Shown here: piece after piece, positions 44,041 to 54,984 of the stretch
How the letters are laid out: each line of letters opens with the position of its first letter
How positions within the stretch are numbered: the stretch's first letter is position 1
Assembly (NCBI GenBank): GCA_963576475.1
Contig: OY754987.1
Coordinates: forward strand, 10,728,756-10,792,755
Source: Molanna angustata
Taxonomy: Eukaryota; Arthropoda; Insecta; Trichoptera; Molannidae
Reading direction: 5' to 3'
DNA: 64,000 bases
Translations under genes and position numbers: made by a program
The notes under the pieces: generated by a model
Told to the model about the DNA's origin: nothing
The model's database searches: none
The model's input: the letters and a program-made list of their open reading frames with translations, nothing else

Positions 44041-44527
44041 TTACTTTACTTTGCGTATGGCATCGGCATCTGCTTGGCTCAAAGTCGAAACTCTGCTGTC
44101 AATAGCCAGTCGACCGCCGTTGGGACGAGTCTGTGGATGTCCTCTATCTCTCCCTCGAATCCGTGTAAGGTGCACTCCCCCACCAAATGTGCCACCGTCT
44201 GAGTCTCCGCTCCGCATTCGCAATTGGGAGAGGTTCTTTTCCCCCACTTCCAGAGAAGGTAGTTACAGCACCCCTGGCCTGTGCGGATTCTGTTGAGTTG
44301 AACCCAAAGTCTTCTAGGCAGGTTGAAGCCAGGGACTTGCACTGTGGGATCCGCAATCAGGGACTTGTTGTGGCATTCCGCACTTGTCCATCTCTGTTTT
44401 AACATCTTCCATGGTCCATATTGGTCTTCTGGACTTCAGTCGTCTGGCGGGATGTTGGAAGATGTCTTGATGAGCTGGTAGTGATGGGTTCTTTTTTATC
44501 TTGTCCATCAAGTTAACAGTTGCCATG
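44041..44527 (-). pseudogene. LINE RT C-terminus with CxC...H...C zinc knuckle
   Basis: Two overlapping reverse-strand frames (44527-44314 and 44405-44079) join at a frameshift near 44400. The second reads LPRRLWVQLNRIRTGQGCCN, then CECGAETQTVAHLVGEC (C-x-C-x8-H-x4-C), then IHRLVPTAVDWL. The LP-R-x-x-W-x-x-LNR-x-RTG ... CECG-x-x-QT-x-x-H ... C layout is the C-terminal domain of a group of arthropod non-LTR retrotransposons. The catalytic RT is missing. Confidence 0.75.
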
Positions 44528-44529
44528 GA

Positions 44530-44905
44530 TCAGCGAAGCTCAGAGGGGGCTATATTAGACAGAACTGGAAGCCAGGGGAGGGGGGTAGGCCTCACCGTTC
44601 CGGTGATCGTCCTCATGGTACTATCGCTACGATCATGGTACGATCGTCCTAACTATTTCATGATTTAAAGTGTTGTCTTTCAAAAATATTATTAAAAAAT
44701 GTGCTGTTTCAAATATGTACCTACATATAGACATAGGAAAATCACGCCATGCCTTTGTACGTATGGAGAGTAATAGACAAAATATATTGGGTCAATTGTG
44801 CACCCAGTTCACATATACATACATTCAAGTTTTGCACAACACTACTACACGTACACGTACCGGTGTGGTTCAACTAACTTACTTATTAAATATTTGTAGA
44901 ATGAA
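44530..44905. other. No gene seen
   Basis: 44530-44650 is GC-richer with a small duplicated 'catggtac.atcg' motif and may be further LINE sequence upstream of 44527 on the minus strand. The rest is unassigned. Confidence 0.35.
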
Positions 44906-44909
44906 AGAA

Positions 44910-45050
44910 TTTGTCGGCCTTCTTGGCTCAGTTGGTTGGGTATCTGACTGCTGATCCAAAGATCCCGGGTTCGATTCCCGGTGGAGACACAGTATTTAAT
45001 TGAAAGATGTTGTGAAATATAGTACACTGGGGTACTGAGTGTAGCTGCCC
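44910..45050 (+). mobile_element. SINE-A copy, best tRNA-like head
   Basis: A-box TGGCTCAGTTGG and B-box GGTTCGATTCC are intact, the end is 'cccggtggagaca', and a body follows. A cloverleaf 5'/3' acceptor stem is lacking, so it is a SINE promoter and not a tRNA gene. A minus-strand open frame across it (CVSTGNRTRDLW) is a known kind of SINE artefact. Confidence 0.8.
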
Positions 45051-45472
45051 TCCTTAATAACTGCAATGTGCATATTTTCGTCAGTTCTCGAATATTTATG
45101 AAGATTAACGAACGATTCATCGCCGTTCGGGTATTATACGAATCAAATATACATTCATTCGTGCGTCAACCGTTTAGCTGGCAGTGTTGCTATAATCGTA
45201 TAATTTGTTCCGACCCTTAACATTACTAACAGCTTAATTAGTTCTTAAGAATATACTAATGTCGATCATGAAGAAATCTTTTATTTGAAACCTTTCATCA
45301 CTGTATATTGAATATCTAATTTAGAACTGACTGACTTTTGCAATATCATGTAGGTAGATGTTTTAATAGTAAATCTTTTGGGTGCCAGTTCAAAATATTA
45401 TCTTAATCGTCTAATAGTTCTCATGTTATTGGTTAAGTTAATAAACATCTTTTTTTATTTCTATTATTTCAG

Positions 45473-45644
45473 GATGGAGTCTCTTGTGATGCTGAACTCC
45501 AACTTCTTCGCCATCGTTTTGGAGGTATCCCCTCGGTCGACTTTATTCATTAGTTGTCTCATGCGGAGCCATTTATGGAATCCTCAAGGGAATCATTCTC
45601 CACTTGTTTTTGGAACGTCAGGTGGTGCCTCATTGAAATTTTAA
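45473..45644 (+). other. Possible exon-like segment
   Basis: A pyrimidine-rich run 'tttctattatttcag' ends at 45472 like a 3' splice site. It is followed by GC-richer sequence with an open frame (from 45378, through MESLVMLNSNFFAIVLE) to a stop at 45642. No family recognised. It could equally be a retroelement relic. Confidence 0.2.
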
Positions 45645-45649
45645 ATTGC

Positions 45650-46440
45650 ATTTGTTTTTTTACGAATCGGATTAGGTACTTATTGTCTATTTACGAATGT
45701 AAATTTATAAATCATTTGTATAACTAAATTAAATTCATATTATATTTCTTTATTGATATCAATTGTTTTAATAAGGTAGGTACTTACTTCAATGTAATGT
45801 TTTCATTTTTTTTTGTAAGTATGCTTTTTTATTTTTAATAATTATACAAATTTTTATAGTAAAAATAACAAATACAAAAAAATAAAGGAATGAAATATGT
45901 AAATAGTTAGTATTAGGTATATACAAAGTAATAAAAAAACTTAATACACAATATTAATTCAATGAGCATTGTAAATAACACTAGAAACAAAAAATGTTTT
46001 TTTTTATATAGTATTACATAACAAATCGCTGTAAATAGATAAAAAATATATTGTGAAGGAAAATTTTTGTTCTACGTTACTGGACGAAAACTATAAAATT
46101 TAATAACCACCTAAGAAAGGATAAATAGCATTGTTGATACCTAATTGGTCAAATAATAATTACTTTTATATAAACATCTGTTTATTATTACCTATACATG
46201 TTATAGTCAATACTGATGAATATTAACTCTACCTAATTAAAGGAGAGAATTACTTAATATTCGCAATTCACTTCAATAAAAAGTTAAAATAAAGTAAAAA
46301 GACATCAACCGGCGATAAACGATAATGAGACCATTCTAAACAAAAAGTTACTATTTAATTGCAAAAAAAACATTATGAAAATTATGGTTTTCTCATACAA
46401 TGGAAGAATAACAAAGATTTAATTAAGTAGTTAATTTTGT
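45650..46440. other. Very AT-rich, no gene seen
   Basis: Nothing recognised. Confidence 0.45.
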
Positions 46441-46445
46441 GACCT

Positions 46446-46672
46446 TTTTTTATCTCAATAGAGACGAAGTTGAAATATTATAGAAGAACCAGGAATTCAA
46501 GGTACCTACAGGGCTTACGGCCTGTAATCGGCTTGAGTTCCTGGTTCTTCTATATAATATATTCCAACTTCGTTTCTATTGAGATGTTAAAAAGCATCTT
46601 AGCAAAAACAAAAGCAAGCAAAGCAAAACCGGGAAATCAAGGCACCTACAGGACTCACGACCGAATGCTCTT
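46446..46672. repeat. Family X, two ends head-to-head (hairpin)
   Basis: 46453-46502 and 46532-46585 are inverted copies of the X start segment ('ctcaatagagacgaagttg' ... 'gaagaaccaggaattcaa' against 'cttgagttcctggttcttc' ... 'cgtttctattgagatg'). A third piece ('gggaaatcaaggcacctac') follows at 46630. Confidence 0.8.
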
Positions 46673-46699
46673 CAATTGGAAAATGTAGAACACTCCTGT

Positions 46700-47512
46700 T
46701 CTCCGTAGACAATCTTTCTCAGATCGATACTTCTGCAAAGCTGCTAGGCTTTCTACACACTCTGTTATATCTATGTAAAGTACAGTCCCTTTTGAATATT
46801 CATATACCTTTATCGCTTCTTAATAATTTACCATTAATTGTCAAAAGCTCTTGTAGATCTACAGAATATCCCAATCTAATACACCAGTTTAAATCAATTC
46901 CGATATTTTCTGTCCCATATGAAATTCTTATGTATTGTCCTAATATTAGGTACCTATATCATATCTCTTGGACCAAACAGGAACACTTCCAGAATGAAGT
47001 TGACTCAAATCGGAATGATTGGAACCTGTTTTTTTACAGATGCTTCTAGAATTGATGATGATGGTCACACTAGGGCTGCAGTAGGTACCTACATATATTA
47101 ACAAAATGAGAAAATTATCAAGCAATTGAAACTCCCAACATTCACCTACATACGTTTATACTGGTAGGGTATCGCAATTCTGGAAGCAGTACGGTTAATT
47201 CACACACTCAATCTTTCAAAATCCTTAGTCCTTTCTGATTCTATAAGTACCCTTCAAACAGAATTCGCTAATCCTTTTCACCATCCTTTTAATTGTACAA
47301 CCCTTGGCTTTCGATATATGCAATATTGTTTAAAAGATGAAAATCTCGTTGTCATTTTGGTTTGGTTCCCTAGACATAAGGGAATGTAGGAATAACATCA
47401 ATCATCTGTGGACAAACGTAATTGGTCTGTTTTTTTTTTGTTTATTTCATAGTGTACTTTTTTGTAAGACTGTGTTTGAACATTAAATAAATAAACAAAT
47501 TAACACATGTCG
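46700..47512 (+). mobile_element. Non-LTR retrotransposon remnant with RNase H domain
   Basis: Frames broken by stops show FTDASRIDDDGHTRAAV (catalytic TD-x-S block, about 47032-47082), then LSKSLVLSDSISTLQTEF (SDS block, about 47215-47260) and LVVILVWFPRHKGM (the W-x-P-x-H-x-G block, about 47345-47386). These are the three RNase H motifs downstream of RT in I/Jockey-related LINEs. A 3' UTR with 'cattaaataaataaacaaat' ends near 47505. Dead copy. Confidence 0.65.
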
Positions 47513-47514
47513 CA

Positions 47515-48120
47515 TACCTACTTTTCATTCCAACATCGTTAAATTCTTTATCGCCTTAATTGTAACAAAAATATTCAATTGAATCCATGCTTTAAAACAC
47601 AAATGTTTTTTTTTTGTCGTTCCAAAAAACATAACCGAAAATGATTAATGAATAATTAGAGTTGTTTAATTTGCATGGAAACATTTGCATATTAATTTAT
47701 GTATATTACTTAAATCAATTTGAATTTTTAATAATTTGCAAATTTTCGAACACACATGCTAAACTAAATCCATAAATTATATCTTTTTCGCACACGTCGT
47801 GAGCAATGAAATACTGCGTGTTATTATTTTGTTTATGGTAGTAAAATATGGACATGGCGTAAGTAGGTACCTAGGTACTCCCGAAACAACAATTGATTTG
47901 ATTCATATTTTTTAACATAAAATGTACGCTCAAGTTAACACGAAAATTTAAATAACATACATTCAATGAAATATGTGGGCAATTTAGATTTTGCGATATG
48001 ATTTTAATTTAATAATAACAAATACGTAAATTAAATAAAATAAATAAACAAATACATATTTTATTTCACTGTCACATTTAAGTGAATATTTTATCACTTT
48101 TTAATAAGTTCAAGCGTATG
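47515..48120. other. Unique-looking AT-rich DNA
   Basis: No repeat match. Two POU/octamer-like ATTTGCAT words (47669 and 47685 region) lie beside TAATTAGA and ATTAAT. May be regulatory; not shown. Confidence 0.35.
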
Positions 48121-48121
48121 A

Positions 48122-48162
48122 ATGGTTGGAAGAAATTGCCAAATGGCAAATAGCCTCCCAGA
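48122..48162 (+). mobile_element. LINE/SINE 3' hairpin fragment
   Basis: 'tggttggaagaaattgccaa' with the hairpin ATTGCC-AAAT-GGCAAA (48135-48150) and 'atagcctccca' matches the LINE 3' UTR consensus. Confidence 0.55.
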
Positions 48163-48164
48163 TT

Positions 48165-48368
48165 ACAGTATATATGTATCACACAATGTGGGGTAATCAG
48201 CGACAGGTGTGCGAGTGTACATTTTCTTGTAAAAGCAAGCGTGAGACATGCGTGTATGCCCGCACACCTAAAAAGGCACTACTTTCAGAGATGTTATTTA
48301 GTCTGTTGTATTTTCGATTACTACGAGACACCCGAAAACGTGATAATAGGAAAGAGTGGAAGCACTTT
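48165..48368 (+). repeat. Family D repeat
   Basis: 'ggggtaatcagcgacaggtg', 'gagacatgcgtgtatgcccg', 'cacctaaaaaggcac', 'cagagatgttattta' and 'ctgttgtattttcgatta'. A long plus-strand copy. A 102-codon open frame over it is not credited. Confidence 0.7.
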
Positions 48369-48517
48369 TCTAAGCCGGTGCCTCAAAGTAAAAATATTAA
48401 TAAAATAAATCATGCAACTGAGTTAATTTGCTGATATTTTTTTCACAATTTTATTTATGATAATACACTTTGTTTAGTTATCATTCCTCCTGAGAAAGAA
48501 GCTGCCGCTTTCAAAGA

Positions 48518-49284
48518 TGGTATTATCTTATCTTTTCTTTTTCAAGGCTTATTATCACCATTACCAGCGTTCTAGCCGGTCTTATATTCTCTTTTCTTTT
48601 TCAAGGTTTGTTATCACCATTGCCGTGTTCTAACAGATATTATCTTCTCTTTTTTTTCAAGGCTTATTATCACCATTACCAGTTTTCTAGCCGGTATTAT
48701 CTTCTTTTTTTTTCAAGGCTTATTATCACCATTACCAGTGTTCTAGTCGGTATTATCTTCTCTTTTTTTTCAAGGCTTATTATCACCATTACCAGTATTC
48801 TAGCCGGTATTATCTTCTCTTTTTTTTTCAAGGCTTATTATCACTATTACCAGTGTTCTAGCCGGTATTATCTTCTCTTTTTTTTCAAGGCTTATTATCG
48901 CCATTACCAGTGTTCTAGCCGGTATTATCTTCTCTTTTTTTTTCAAGGCTTATTATCACCATTACCAGTGTTCTAGCCGGTATTATCTTCTCTTTTTTTT
49001 CAAGGCTTATTATCACCATTACCAGTGTTCTAGCCGGTATTATCTTCTCTTTTTTTTCAAGGCTTATTATCACCATTACCAGTGTTCTAGCCGGTATTAT
49101 CTTCTCTTTTTTTTCAAGGCTTATTATCACCATTACCAGTGTTCTAGCCGGTATTATCTTCTCTTTTTTTTCAAGGCTTATTATCACCATTACCAGTGTT
49201 CTAGCCGGTATTATCTTCTCTTTTTTTTCAAGGCTTATTATCACCATTACCAGTGTTCTAGCCGGTATTATCTTCTCTTTTCTT
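48518..49284. repeat. 58-bp minisatellite, ~13 copies
   Basis: Unit 'ttcaaggcttattatcacca' + 'ttaccagtgttctagccggt' + 'attatcttctctttttttt' (57-59 bp). The left five copies are variable and the right eight are almost identical apart from T-run length. Open frames on both strands repeat with the unit and are not genes. A single orphan unit lies beyond the LINE at 50351-50400. Confidence 0.95.
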
Positions 49285-50350
49285 TTTATTTATTTATTTA
49301 AACACTTTATTGTACATTACTTAATAGCTAGTACAAATGGCGGACATTGCCTAGTGGCAATTTTTTCCAGACAACCATCTATGACAGTTATGAGACAAAA
49401 TGGTACATGTACAAAAAAGAAAATATATACAAAACCATAAACACATTACATTTAAACACAAGATAGTAAGAAGAATATAAATATGTACATCAATGAAAAT
49501 TAAACAAATCATAGATTAAACCTGTTACAACACTATGGGAGGGAAGGGAAAAAAAGGAGAGGAGATATGACTAACTACAAGAATAGGGAAATAAATGGGA
49601 TGTATGTTGGTTAAGAAATGGAAAGTATGAGCGCGCGTTTTAATCTGGTTTTGAAGGTTCCTAACGTTGGTGCAGTTCTAATGTCAAGGGCCAAGTTGTT
49701 CCATAACCGGGCAGCATGGACAGTAAATGATGATGAATAGAAAGCCGTGGCATGTGATGGGATGGCGAGGGTTCTCTCTTCTCTAGATCGAAGCGGGAGT
49801 CCATGAGAGGCCAGAGGTTGAAATCTTTCGGTCAGATATGATGGGTTGTTCAAAATGTTAAACAGAAGACAAAGATTGTGTTGATCACGGCGCAGACGGA
49901 TAGGAAGCCATTTGAGTTCCTTGCGAAAAAATGATATGTGATCGTATTTGCGAGGATTAAATATGAAACGTATGCAGACATTTTGTAATCGATCTAATTT
50001 GTTTAGAAGTTCCTGAGTAAGATCCAAATAGCAAATATCTGCATAATCGAGAATGGGGAGAAGGAGAGTTTGTGCGAGCTTTATTTTGATGTTGGTTGGA
50101 AGAAATTTTTGAAGTTTTTTGACAGAGTGAATACTATAGAAAAGTTTTCTGCTGACTTCATTGACTTCATTGATTGAGTCCAGGAAAGATGTTGATTGAA
50201 GAGAACTCCTAGATTTTTCACTGTTTTGGATATGGGTATTGCTGTGCTATTGAGTACAGGAAGGGGAATAGTGTTTGAAGTAAGTTTAGCCAGAAGTTTT
50301 ATACTCCCTATGATAATGGCGTGAGATTTGATAGGGTTAAGAAGAAGAAG
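49285..50350 (-). mobile_element. 5'-truncated LINE inserted in the 58-bp array
   Basis: The reverse strand carries the RT thumb and C-terminus, then a 3' UTR with the hairpin ATTGCC-ACTA-GGCAAT (49346-49361) and an 'aaataaataaataaaaa' tail at 49285-49302. Array sequence continues directly after its 5' end at 50351. A 'cttttt' word flanks both sides. Upstream of 50028 the frame NPIKSHAIIIGS ... VKNLGVLFNQHLSWTQS is shifted by a small 'atgaagtca' duplication. Confidence 0.85.
49611..50027 (-). pseudogene. LINE reverse transcriptase C-terminal 138 codons
   Basis: The frame runs MDLTQELLNKLDRLQNVCIR, FIFNPRKYDHISFFRKELKW, LPIRLRRDQHNLCLLFNILN, then HGLPLRSREERTLAIPSHAT and FTVHAARLWNNLALDIRT. 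It ends GTFKTRLKRALILS. The 'LQN-x-C-x-R-x-I-F' and 'FTVHAARLWN' blocks are typical of the post-RT region in CR1/L2/Jockey-type LINEs. Clade unassigned. The catalytic palm is absent. Upstream residues (LLLPILDYADICYLD) continue past 50027 in the same frame without a start codon, so the M is only internal. Confidence 0.8.
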
Positions 50351-50402
50351 GCTTTTTCAAGGCTTATATCACCATTACCAGTGTTCTAGCCGATCTTATC
50401 AA
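50351..50402. repeat. Orphan 58-bp array unit
   Basis: 'ctttttcaaggcttatatca' + 'ccattaccagtgttctagcc' + 'gatcttatc' is one unit of the 48518-49284 array, separated from it by the LINE. Confidence 0.9.
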
Positions 50403-50435
50403 ATAACTCGCTTTCGTTTAAAATAGTAATTTTGT

Positions 50436-50515
50436 ACAAACCCTAACAGGGTTGACAGATAGAGCCGAGCGCCACACTCCTCTATTCTTGCATACATTCG
50501 TGCATTGTGTCATTC
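50436..50515 (-). mobile_element. RTE-like LINE 3' end, diverged
   Basis: 'agccgagcgccacactcctc' and 'ttgcatacattcgtgcattg' are the reverse complement of the last coding part of the 22002-type element. Confidence 0.5.
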
Positions 50516-50554
50516 ATTAATAAACTGATTTGTAATAAATAAAATAATCGATCT

Positions 50555-50720
50555 TGATGTTGACCTCAACCCACTCGTTATTTTACTCTCCACTACAATG
50601 CAATAGTGGAGAGTCATGATTTCACAATTTTTAACTATTTTTTTTTACATAAATTTCTCTATGTGTTTCGTCTTGATGTTGTGTTTCTATACATGGCGTA
50701 CGGCGTACGCCATATCCATT
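50555..50720. repeat. Family F piece with two palindromes
   Basis: 'ctctccacta-caatgcaa-tagtggagag' is a perfect 10-bp-stem hairpin (50585-50612). 'atggcgtacg-g-cgtacgccat' is a perfect 10-bp palindrome with a 1-bp centre (50693-50713). 'aacccactcgtt' marks family F. Confidence 0.6.
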
Positions 50721-51149
50721 TTGTGTCCTTTCTACAGCCCAAACTATAAGTCCGATTGACTTCATATTGATATCATATGTGTCAAGTCCATAAACATTAC
50801 CATTCCATAGATATCCGTCAATTTCATCTCTATGATTTCATCTGTCAAAATTTTCAAAATGCTCTCTTGGAAAATTGAGATTTATTTGTTTTGTTTGATT
50901 TTTTCATACAATAGAAACACACCCTTCAAAACTGCATCCAGGAATTGTCTACCTTTAAAGAACAAAATTTATTATTTTTTTCTTATATTAGGTTTAGGTA
51001 GGTACCTACCTATGCGTGAAATTGCATATCTATTTGTATGAATAATGTATATAATAGAAGTAAAATGGCTAATCTATGGGAAGATTGATTTATCAACTTC
51101 ATATCGATATTGTATATGTTTCTATAGAAAAGTGTATTTTTGCTCTTCA

Positions 51150-51300
51150 CTACATATACGGGGTAGGCAGAGGTAACCGAACACCGCAATCTACTATCTT
51201 GCTTGACACATATTTAATAGAAATGTAGGTACTTCATAAAAAATGTACATAAACTATATATGTAGTGGAGATTTTAGTGTTGGCCACAACCTACTCGTTT
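51150..51300 (-). repeat. RTE-like 3' end then family F piece
   Basis: 51152-51210 ('gggtaggcagaggtaaccga', 'acaccgcaatctac') is a diverged RTE end on the reverse strand. 51235-51300 ('agtggagattttagtgttgg', 'ccacaacctactcgttt') is family F. Confidence 0.5.
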
Positions 51301-51309
51301 TTTTGATCA

Positions 51310-52405
51310 TATTTTGTTCTTTCTTCGTTTTCCTTGTGTTTATTTCTGAATTGCCAGTGGTAGATTTTGTAGATAAAAAAAATAATTAAAAGGTTGATAT
51401 TAATAAAAATGTCAATTTTATTGTAATTGTATAAAGTTGAAAATAATAATGTATGTGTATGGCAACATTTGAACGTTGAATGAAATCCGGGTATACCTAT
51501 ATACCTTTATATAAAAGTTACGATATCGAAACCAGTTTCATTACGATAAGCCGATACCTATTTACTATAACTTTTCGATAGCGAATAATAATTTAATAAA
51601 TTCGATTGAAGATTGAATAATCATTTAAATATTACATTATAGGGTTTTAAGAGGACATATTATATAACGCTAAATATAGTGACTGAAAACATGATATATT
51701 CAAACCCGCTAATACACACTGAAGTTAAGAGTTAGTACATAAGTGTAGGGACTATCGTGTGTCTTAAAAAGGGTATATACCTACGTGATTTAAACTGTCG
51801 GAAACCAAAAATTTACTGATTTTTTTACATTTTAAGAACAAACCTAGCTTGAAATTATTAAACCATCACGAAAAATTACTTTGATTTTATGCACTTTTTA
51901 AGCCCATTAAAGATTTATTTATCCACGACACATTGTTGTGGGGGTGATTTAAAAATGCAAAAAAATATTTTCAATATTACCTACTTAGAGAAATTAATGC
52001 TGAATTTTAAAATTGCGTGACGAACATTCACTAAAGAAAATATTTTAGAAAAATACTGTTTAGACTGTTTAATATATTTTCGAAAATTGATTTCAAAATG
52101 CAACGTCTAAGTTTATATGTCCTCTTAAAAAAACAGTGGTTTATTTCCTTTTGCAGGACGATCGTTTCGGCTGATTAGACTAATTTTGTGGAATCATTAT
52201 TCTTTGTTCAAACAAGTACTGAAATAGTAAAAATCTTTTTGTTTTTAAAGAAATTGATAATTGTTTGTAACTTCTGTGTACCTGTTCATTATCTAATGTT
52301 TTTATTTGGTGGAACTCCTTCTAAGAATTATTTAAAAAATCAAACTACTAATTACTTATATCCAGTGGACGCGGCTCGAATCCTGATTCAACTTCATACC
52401 TACTT
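51310..52405. other. AT-rich, no gene seen
   Basis: No gene. 52150-52190 carries 'gcaggacgatcgtttcggct' + 'gatta', the reverse-strand version of the GCCGAAACGATCGTCC motif. Confidence 0.4.
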
Positions 52406-52410
52406 AATTT

Positions 52411-53099
52411 AGATGAAGATGTCTTGGTCTTGCGAGATGTTCAAGACCATGTCTGCTTATCGCTAGTTTGTGAGAACAACGACATAAGTCAAAAAATCCG
52501 ATTTTTGAGTTAATAATGCAAAAAGTTGTGTTTATCAATATTACAGTGAAACAATGAAAGGACACATGTGCTGTTTCACTCGCACTTATAGAGATATTGT
52601 GCTGAGAATTGGAGACAACATGAATATTGATAAACACAACATTTCTGCATTATTAACTCAAAAATCTAATTGTTGACTTATGTCGTTGTTAGTGATATGT
52701 CGCTGCAGGCCAGGCTTTAATACCAAGATTAATCATTGGAAAGGTAAAAACAAAAATGTTCTTTTAGTATTGTACAATTTGGCGCTGCTGTAGTATCCAA
52801 TAATATTTATTAAAAAGAAAATCTTGTAAGATTTGATGCAAGAAACTTGAATCTTGTAAAAATTTCATAAACTTTTATATTTTGAATAAACAAAGAAAAT
52901 TAACTACGTAGGTAGGTACTCTCGAAATAAACTTATATTATTTTTTTGTTTATTGTTATATTTCATTGTAATTACTGAACAGAAAAATTAAAAAAAAATT
53001 GTATATCTAAGTTGCAAGACCTACAAGACTAACAAGACCAAAACTGAATACGCAAGACCAAGAACAAGACCACCCCGGTCATGGTCTTTCTCATTACTG
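52411..53099. mobile_element. hAT relic, same family as 10446-12827
   Basis: The right end 'gtctttctcattactgc' corresponds to the 10446 family end (TAGTGATGAG-CAAAGAC) and is preceded by the same multiple 'caagac' words and 'ccggtcatggtctt'. The left end ('tagatgaagatgtcttggtc') is eroded. A long palindrome sits inside. Confidence 0.6.
52475..52690. repeat. 68-bp-arm inverted repeat with inner hairpin
   Basis: 52475-52542 (AACAACGACATAAGTCAA ...) and 52623-52690 are inverted copies with only a few mismatches. The 80-bp loop has its own 9-bp hairpin AGTGAAACA (52545) / TGTTTCACT (52572). Confidence 0.85.
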
Positions 53100-53189
53100 C
53101 AAAAAAACACATCAATCCAAACATACCTAATATAATTATTTTTAGTGCATGTGAAATTATATAATATTTTTTTTTTACAAAAAAATGAA

Positions 53190-53352
53190 TATGTCGTTGT
53201 TATACAAGTACATATACATCTTCTTACGTTCCCTAAAGCAAATAAATGCTTGTGCTATAGGCGAACGAAATTGGTCGAGGCAGGATTCGAACTCGCAACC
53301 ACTGGATTATACTAGCCCAGCGCGCTAACCGTTCTGCCATCGACCCATCTTC
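53190..53352 (-). mobile_element. SINE-B copy
   Basis: Reverse strand tRNA-like head with 'gggtcgatggcagaacggt', B-box-like GAGTTCGAATCCTG, and the shared body ('gtacatatacatcttcttac', 'gttccctaaag'). The clearest SINE-B in the window. Confidence 0.75.
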
Positions 53353-53364
53353 ATAAAATCACGT

Positions 53365-53512
53365 TATATCCCACAATATGGAATAACCAACCGATATGGA
53401 GTTCGGGTGTGAATTACCTAATAAAAGGAATCACGATACATGCGCGTATCCACATTAACCAATCTCGTCTCACTTAAAAAAAGGCAACATTCATTATATA
53501 AAACACGAATCT
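53365..53512 (+). repeat. Family D repeat, diverged
   Basis: 'atggaataaccaacc', 'acatgcgcgtatccac' and 'ctcgtctcacttaaaaaaag' + 'gcaacattca' match the D order. Confidence 0.55.
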
Positions 53513-53839
53513 GAATACCCGTGAATGCCCGGGGTGACCTCTGACCAGACACATATGTTATATTTATATTCACATTTATTTATTTTTTCTGTCAGTAGGT
53601 ACTAGGTATGTGTATTTGCTTTTTTCAATACTTTGTACAATTTTTTTTTGTGAATTTGTATCATTCATTTTATATTTTTTTTACTCTTGTTTACGTACTC
53701 TTCTTTTATAACTTGTAAAATATGAAATAACCAGCTGAATAAAGATACTCAACTGTGTAAAATAACAGTCCCAGAACAGGCTTTTTCCTAGTGGGGCTTT
53801 ATTAGTTAGTTTGTATATATTGTATTTGTTTTTGTGTAA

Positions 53840-54143
<304 letters not shown>

Positions 54144-54255
54144 GACACCTCGGCACAGGATTTCGTAGTGAGATGATCATTAAACCATCACAATCACATA
54201 CATATTAATTAGGTACATTTACCCACACCATTTACTAAGTATATAATTGAAATAT

Positions 54256-54490
54256 GATTCCCGGACAATTGGCCGTAGCCGATTGGCCGTGGACAATTGA
54301 CCGTACGCCCTTTTTACCGTATGGACAATTTATCGTGAGGACAATTGGCCGTGAGGACAGTTGGCCGTGAGGACAATTGGCCGTGGGGACAGTTGGCCGT
54401 GAGGACAATTGGCCGTGGGGACAGTTGATCGTACGGACAATTTATCGTATGGACAATTGACCGTATGGACAATTCACCGTGCGGAAACTA
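54256..54490. repeat. 16-bp GC-rich minisatellite
   Basis: About 14 units of GGACAATTGGCCGTGA type (also gtac/tatg and ttgacc/ttatc variants). GC content is much higher than the surroundings. Each unit contains a near-palindrome CAATTG next to GGCC. Confidence 0.95.
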
Positions 54491-54604
54491 TTTTTAGCAT
54501 CAGAAAATTTTTTCTTTCTTTTTTCGTTTGAGTTAAATAAATTGCGTGAGTAAAAAAATGTTCTTTTATGGCGACGAACCGATTGCCTTTTTTTTATTTC
54601 AAGA

Positions 54605-54975
54605 TACTAGGAGAAATCCAATATGTCGACAGTGATTAAAACCAAATTTTACAAAATAAGCGGTAATTATGTAGTTCTAATTTGCTATATTTTGAGATAT
54701 AAGAAGACGTCTGTTTTTAGACTTCTTCTTGTTCTTTTTTTCATTTTTCGAGATGAATATCGATTAATACTAATAAGAAGGTGTAGATTTCGAAACAATT
54801 TAAACTTCTTTGTTTTCTTTTGAAATGATGAGAAACCAATATGGCGGCCGTGATTTAAGGATGAGTTTTCAAAGTGAATGATTATGTTGGGTTTATCGAG
54901 TTTTAATTTGCTACATTTTGAGATTTAAGAAGACTTCTGTTCTTAAACTTCTTCTTGTTCTTTTTTTGATTTGGT
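54605..54975 (+). repeat. ~220-bp tandem duplication
   Basis: 54610-54760 and 54830-54970 share 'ccaatatg.cg.c.gtgatt', 'tttgctacattttgagat', 'aagaagac.tctgtt' and 'aacttcttcttgttcttttt'. Diverged. Short open frames in both are by-products. Confidence 0.75.
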
Positions 54976-54984
54976 CTCTCCAGT

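Noticed and set aside
44920..45000. Real tRNA gene
   Set aside because: A and B boxes are good but there is no paired acceptor stem and the same head recurs with a shared SINE body.
44845..45120. 91-codon minus-strand frame
   Set aside because: It reads the antisense of SINE-A (CVSTGNRTRDLW), a common artefact.
48608..49247. 110-122 codon frames on both strands
   Set aside because: They follow the 58-bp repeat in periodic fashion; no independent coding evidence.
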